Below, piece after piece: positions 60,717 through 64,000 of a stretch of DNA of 64,000 bases; the first letter of the stretch is position 1; every line of letters begins with the position of its first letter. Source of the DNA: Type-B symbiont of Plautia stali (GTDB lineage Bacteria; Pseudomonadota; Gammaproteobacteria; Enterobacterales; Enterobacteriaceae); the NCBI GenBank assembly GCA_001485295.1, contig BBOA01000003.1:62001-126000 (forward strand). Direction: 5' to 3'. The notes beneath the pieces were generated by a model that saw nothing but the letters and a program-made list of their open reading frames with translations, was not told the DNA's origin and did no database searches. The position numbers and the translations under genes were made by a program.

Positions 60717-62243
60717 TTACGTCTGAGGCGCTGCAATCCAGCCCCACAGCTGTATGGTTTCGGTGACCGGCACCAGCAGCCAGTGCAGGCAGGCAAAGCC
60801 GACCAACGACATCACTAGGGTAAACGGCAGCGCCATCCACACCATACGTCCATATGAGAGCCGAATTAGCGGCGCCAGCGCCGACGTAAGCAGAAACAGA
60901 AAGGCTGCTTGGCCGTTGGGCGTCGCCACCGAAGGCAGATTGGTGCCGGTATTGGTGGCGACGGCCAGTAGCTTATACTGTTGTAGATCGATCGCGCCTT
61001 GGCTAAAGGCCTGTTTCGCCTCGTTGATAAATATAGACCCTACAAACACGTTGTCGGATATCGACGAGAGCAGGCCGTTGAAGACGTAGTACCAGCTGAG
61101 CTGCGCGTGCGACTCAGCCTGCAGCACAAAGGCGATCAGCGGGCTAAAGAGCTGCTGTTCCACAATCACGGCGACGATGGCGAAAAAGACTGTCAGCAGC
61201 GCGGTAAAGGGTAGCACTTCGGTAAACGCTTGGCCGATAGTGTGTTCATCCGTTACGCCGCACAGTGAAGTCGCAAGCACGATAACAGAGAGTCCGATCA
61301 GGCCGACTTCCGCCAAGTGCAGCGCCAGCGCGGCAATGAGCCAGACGCCGATAGCCGCCTGAATCCATAGTTTGAGCCGATCTTGGCGCGTGCGCTGCGC
61401 CGCTGCCTCGCGATCGCTCTGTAGCAGAATAGCGTGCACCTTGTCCGGCAGGGTGGCGCCATAGCCGAAGAGGCGAAAGCGCTCTACCAGCAGGCTGGTA
61501 AGAATGCCGCACAGTAGTACCGGCACCGTCACCGGCGCCATGTGAAGGAAGAAGCTGGCGAAGTCCGAGCCCACCGCATGGGCGATAATCAGGTTTTGCG
61601 GCTCGCCAACCATGGTCATCACGCCGCCCAGCGCCGTTCCGACGCCCGCTTGCATCATCAGACTGCGTAAAAAGGCGCGGAACTGCTCCAGCGTGGCTCG
61701 TTGTTCATGATCTTCGGCGGCGTAGTCGGCGTCGGACGAGACGCGGTGATAGATTTGATAAAAGCCGACGGCGCCGCTGATCACCACCGCGACCACGGTA
61801 AGCGCGTCGAGAAAAGCGGAAAGAAAGGCGGCCGCGAGGCAGAAGGTGAGGCTAAGCAGCACCTTCGAACGCAGCGTCAGTATCAGCCGCGTAAACACGA
61901 ACAGCAGCAACTGTTTCATAAAAAAGATGCCGGCCACCATAAAAATTAGCAGCAGCACTTCTAGGTTTCCTGCCAGCTCCTGTTTAACTTGTTCGGGACT
62001 GGCCATGCCGATAGCGATCGCCTCCAGCGTCAGCAAACCGCCGGGCAGCAGCGGATGGCACTTTAGCGCCATGCTGAGGGTAAAAATGAATTCGACGATC
62101 AGCAACCAGCCAGCGAGAAAAGGACTGATAAAGAAGAACAGCAGCGGATTGATGACTAGAAACGTCAGCAGCAGCGTTTTATACCAGTTGGGCGACTGGC
62201 CAAGAAAGTTACGATGTAACGCTTGGCACCAGATGATCTCCAT
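60717..62243 (-). CDS. nhaB: Na+/H+ antiporter NhaB
   Basis: Electrogenic sodium/proton antiporter for pH and sodium homeostasis. 508 residues (E. coli 513) with about 12 hydrophobic helices. [60 protein letters not shown], and [20 protein letters not shown] then [20 protein letters not shown] are signature blocks. Intact. It lies divergent from the fadR remnant, as in E. coli. Confidence 0.96.
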   Translation of the reverse strand: MEIIWCQALHRNFLGQSPNWYKTLLLTFLVINPLLFFFISPFLAGWLLIVEFIFTLSMALKCHPLLPGGLLTLEAIAIGMASPEQVKQELAGNLEVLLLIFMVAGIFFMKQLLLFVFTRLILTLRSKVLLSLTFCLAAAFLSAFLDALTVVAVVISGAVGFYQIYHRVSSDADYAAEDHEQRATLEQFRAFLRSLMMQAGVGTALGGVMTMVGEPQNLIIAHAVGSDFASFFLHMAPVTVPVLLCGILTSLLVERFRLFGYGATLPDKVHAILLQSDREAAAQRTRQDRLKLWIQAAIGVWLIAALALHLAEVGLIGLSVIVLATSLCGVTDEHTIGQAFTEVLPFTALLTVFFAIVAVIVEQQLFSPLIAFVLQAESHAQLSWYYVFNGLLSSISDNVFVGSIFINEAKQAFSQGAIDLQQYKLLAVATNTGTNLPSVATPNGQAAFLFLLTSALAPLIRLSYGRMVWMALPFTLVMSLVGFACLHWLLVPVTETIQLWGWIAAPQT

Positions 62244-62422
62244 GGCAAAAAGTCCTGTTCGGAAGTAAAGAGGATGAAAGGGTAATCAGCGCAACTAGAC
62301 GACGCAATATCACGCTGCAGGATTGCGCGCTGCTGCTGATTTTTGCGCCAGCGCGCGCTTTTAATTCGTCCGCAGTCTATAACACGCTTAGGGCGTCTGG
62401 AAAGCAACGAGAAAACATCGCT

Positions 62423-62989
62423 ATGGTCATAAAGGCGAAGAGCCCTGCGGGATTTGCTGAAGAGTATATTTTTGAAAAAATCTGGAACAGTCGCTTTCCT
62501 CTTGGGTCGATCCTTCTCGCTGAGCGTGAGCTTTCTGAACTGATTCGGCGTGACTCGCACCACGCTGCGCGAAGTGCTGCAGCGTCTGGCGCGCGACGGC
62601 TGGTTAACCATTCAGCACGGCAAACTGACGCGCGTGAATGACTTTTCTGGGAAACCTCCGGTCTTAATATTGAGGATCAGGCTGACGCATATATCGAACT
62701 CGACCCTCATGTGTTCCGCGGGCTAGCTTTCGCCTCCGGCAACCTGATTTACGGGCTGATTCTCAATGGCCTGAAAGGGCTTTATACCCGCGTCGGCCGT
62801 TACTATTTCTCTAATCCCGAAGCGCACGAGCTGGCGCGCAACTTCTATGCGCGCTTGGGAGCGCTGTGCGTGAAAGAGCCGTCGCAGGATCAGATTGTCG
62901 AGGCAGTGCGCGACTACTGGCGTCGCAGCGGCAAAATCTGGCACAGCATGCAGAAAAGCATGCCGGAAGATTTAGGTAGCAAACGTTAG
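62423..62989 (+). pseudogene. fadR: fadR remnant (fatty-acid regulator)
   Basis: GntR-family regulator that represses fad genes and activates fabA/fab[21 protein letters not shown] then [20 protein letters not shown] matches FadR. A frameshift near 62550 breaks the HTH ([20 protein letters not shown] is in another frame). About 65 codons of the acyl-CoA-binding domain are deleted near 62690. [20 protein letters not shown] to the end (DLGSKR then TAG) is in frame. Dead; consistent with dead fadD. Confidence 0.93.
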
Positions 62990-62995
62990 AAGCGG

Positions 62996-63021
62996 AAAAT
63001 CGGACGTTATCCGGTTTTTTT
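62996..63021 (+). terminator. Terminator after fadR
   Basis: Hairpin atcgga / tccggt around cgtta, then eight T. It is nearly identical, inverted, to the ycgB terminator at 63074. Confidence 0.7.
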
Positions 63022-63073
63022 CAGGCTATACCTCTGTTCATGCTACCCGCGACCGCGCCTGACTCACCGGCAT

Positions 63074-63098
63074 AAAAAATCGGATAACGTCCGATTTT
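63074..63098 (-). terminator. Terminator after ycgB
   Basis: Minus-strand hairpin aatcgga / tccgatt around cgtta, then six T. Its sequence is the near-exact reverse complement of 62996-63021. Confidence 0.75.
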
Positions 63099-63115
63099 AC
63101 CTCTCTGGCTATCGG

Positions 63116-64000
63116 TTACAGCGCACTGCCGCGGTCCAGCAGCTCCACGCTGCCATCCTCATTCTGCTGTTCCAGAATCACATCAAATCCCCACAGCCGA
63201 TGCACATGCTTCATAACCTCGCGACGGCTCTTGTCGAGCGGCGTGCGGCTTTGCGGCACGTAACGCAGCGTCAGCGAACGATCGCCGCGCAGGTCGACGT
63301 TATAGACCTGAATATTCGGTTCCAGATTGCTCAGATTATACTGCGCGGAGAGCTGCTGACGGATGGCGCGATAGCCCGCCTCGTCGTGAATGGCGGCGAT
63401 CTCCAGATAATTATTGCGGTCATCATCCAGCACGGTAAACAGGCGGAAGTCGCGCATCACCTTCGGCGACAGAAACTGGCTGATAAAGCTCTCATCCTTA
63501 AACTCGCGCATGGCGAAGTGTAGCGTCTCCAGCCAGTCGGAGCCGGCCATATCCGGGAACCAATAGCAATCTTCCTCTGTCGGCGACTGACAGATACGCT
63601 TGATATCTTGGAACATAGCGAGGCCCAGCGCGTACGGGTTAATGCCGTTATACCAAGGGCTGTTATAGGGTGGCTGAAACACCACGTTGGTGTGGCTGTG
63701 CAGGAACTCCATCATAAAGCGTTCCGACACTTTACCCTCGTCATAAAGATGATTGAGGATGGTATAGTGCCAGAAGGTCGCCCAGCCTTCGTTCATCACT
63801 TGGGTCTGCTTTTGCGGATAGAAATATTGACTCACCTTACGCACGATGCGCAGGATCTCGCGCTGCCACGGCTCCAGCAACAGGGCGTTCTTCTCCATGA
63901 AATAGAGCAGGTTCTCCTGCGGCTCGGATGGATAGCGCGCCGCCTCGACGTGCACCGCCTCTTTCTCGCGGCGCGGCAAGGTACGCCAAAGCGTATTCAC
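63116..64000 (-). CDS. ycgB: SpoVR-family protein YcgB, C-terminal part (cut by window edge)
   Basis: About 294 of roughly 510 residues are visible, open to the window edge. VMNEGWATFWHYTILNHLYD, VFQPPYNSPWYNGINPYALG, DMAGSDWLETLHFAMREFKD and DLRGDRSLTLRYVPQSRTPL are hallmark SpoVR/YcgB blocks. The family is named from the B. subtilis sporulation protein; in enterobacteria it is sigma-S-controlled, linked to the yeaGH kinase, of unknown mechanism. No lesion in the visible part. Convergent with fadR. Confidence 0.95.
   Translation of the reverse strand: MNTLWRTLPRREKEAVHVEAARYPSEPQENLLYFMEKNALLLEPWQREILRIVRKVSQYFYPQKQTQVMNEGWATFWHYTILNHLYDEGKVSERFMMEFLHSHTNVVFQPPYNSPWYNGINPYALGLAMFQDIKRICQSPTEEDCYWFPDMAGSDWLETLHFAMREFKDESFISQFLSPKVMRDFRLFTVLDDDRNNYLEIAAIHDEAGYRAIRQQLSAQYNLSNLEPNIQVYNVDLRGDRSLTLRYVPQSRTPLDKSRREVMKHVHRLWGFDVILEQQNEDGSVELLDRGSAL

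Overview
The window is chromosomal DNA from an enterobacterium whose genome is decaying. Gene order follows the E. coli argS-cmoBA-aspS-ruvABC-znuABC-pykA-zwf-ptrB-proQ-prc-htpX-cspC-manXYZ-pabB-tsaB-fadD-rnd block. It then continues into minCDE-ycgLMN-dsbB-nhaB-fadR-ycgB, a junction I associate with Erwiniaceae such as Pantoea and Erwinia. Base composition is still GC-rich, but about half of the recognisable genes are broken. This fits a fairly recently host-restricted symbiont, perhaps an insect-associated Pantoea or Erwinia; the species cannot be named from sequence alone. I saw no insertion sequence, prophage, CRISPR array, tRNA or rRNA gene.

Layout. 1-7.9 kb: argS 5' part, then decayed yecM, a PatB/MalY-type lyase, cutC, an unrecognised exported protein and a LysE-type exporter, the intact tRNA-modification pair cmoA-cmoB, and decayed yecN and yecE. 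8-18.5 kb: a largely intact core (aspS, yebC, ruvC, ruvAB, znuA/znuCB, mepM, lpxM), with only nudB dead. 18.5-34 kb: pykA, zwf, holE, yebY and the small RNA SdsR survive among pseudogenes (mdfA, hexR, eda, ptrB, exoX, copC, copD, a Mn catalase, rsmF, letB, letA, msrC). 34-42 kb: proQ-prc, htpX, yebO and cspC are intact; yebQ, kdgR, yobH, an MBL-fold hydrolase, yobF and rlmA are damaged. 42-52 kb: almost all dead (yobD, manZ, manY, manX, yoaE C-terminus, pdeD, sdaA, nudL, yoaB, yoaA) except pabB. 52-64 kb: tsaB, yeaY, rnd, minCDE, ycgL, ycgN, dsbB, nhaB and ycgB intact; fadD, ycgM and fadR dead.

What survives is translation and tRNA modification, recombination, zinc uptake, envelope building, protein quality control, cell division, redox folding, folate precursor synthesis and the entry to the pentose phosphate pathway. 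What is lost is peripheral catabolism (mannose PTS, 2-keto-3-deoxygluconate aldolase, serine deaminase, fatty-acid activation), transporters, repair of oxidised methionine, c-di-GMP hydrolysis and three catabolic regulators (HexR, KdgR, FadR). Operators for Zur and LexA remain near-perfect next to live genes. A FadR operator still stands before the dead fadD.

The main oddity is compositional. The tetranucleotide CTAG, strongly avoided in E. coli, is common here in live and dead genes alike, and most nonsense codons in the pseudogenes are TAG within CTAG. I infer loss of very-short-patch (Vsr) repair. Other inactivation routes visible are deletions that fuse neighbouring genes (eda-ptrB, letB-rsmF, sdaA-pdeD) and short tandem duplications (7-17 bp).
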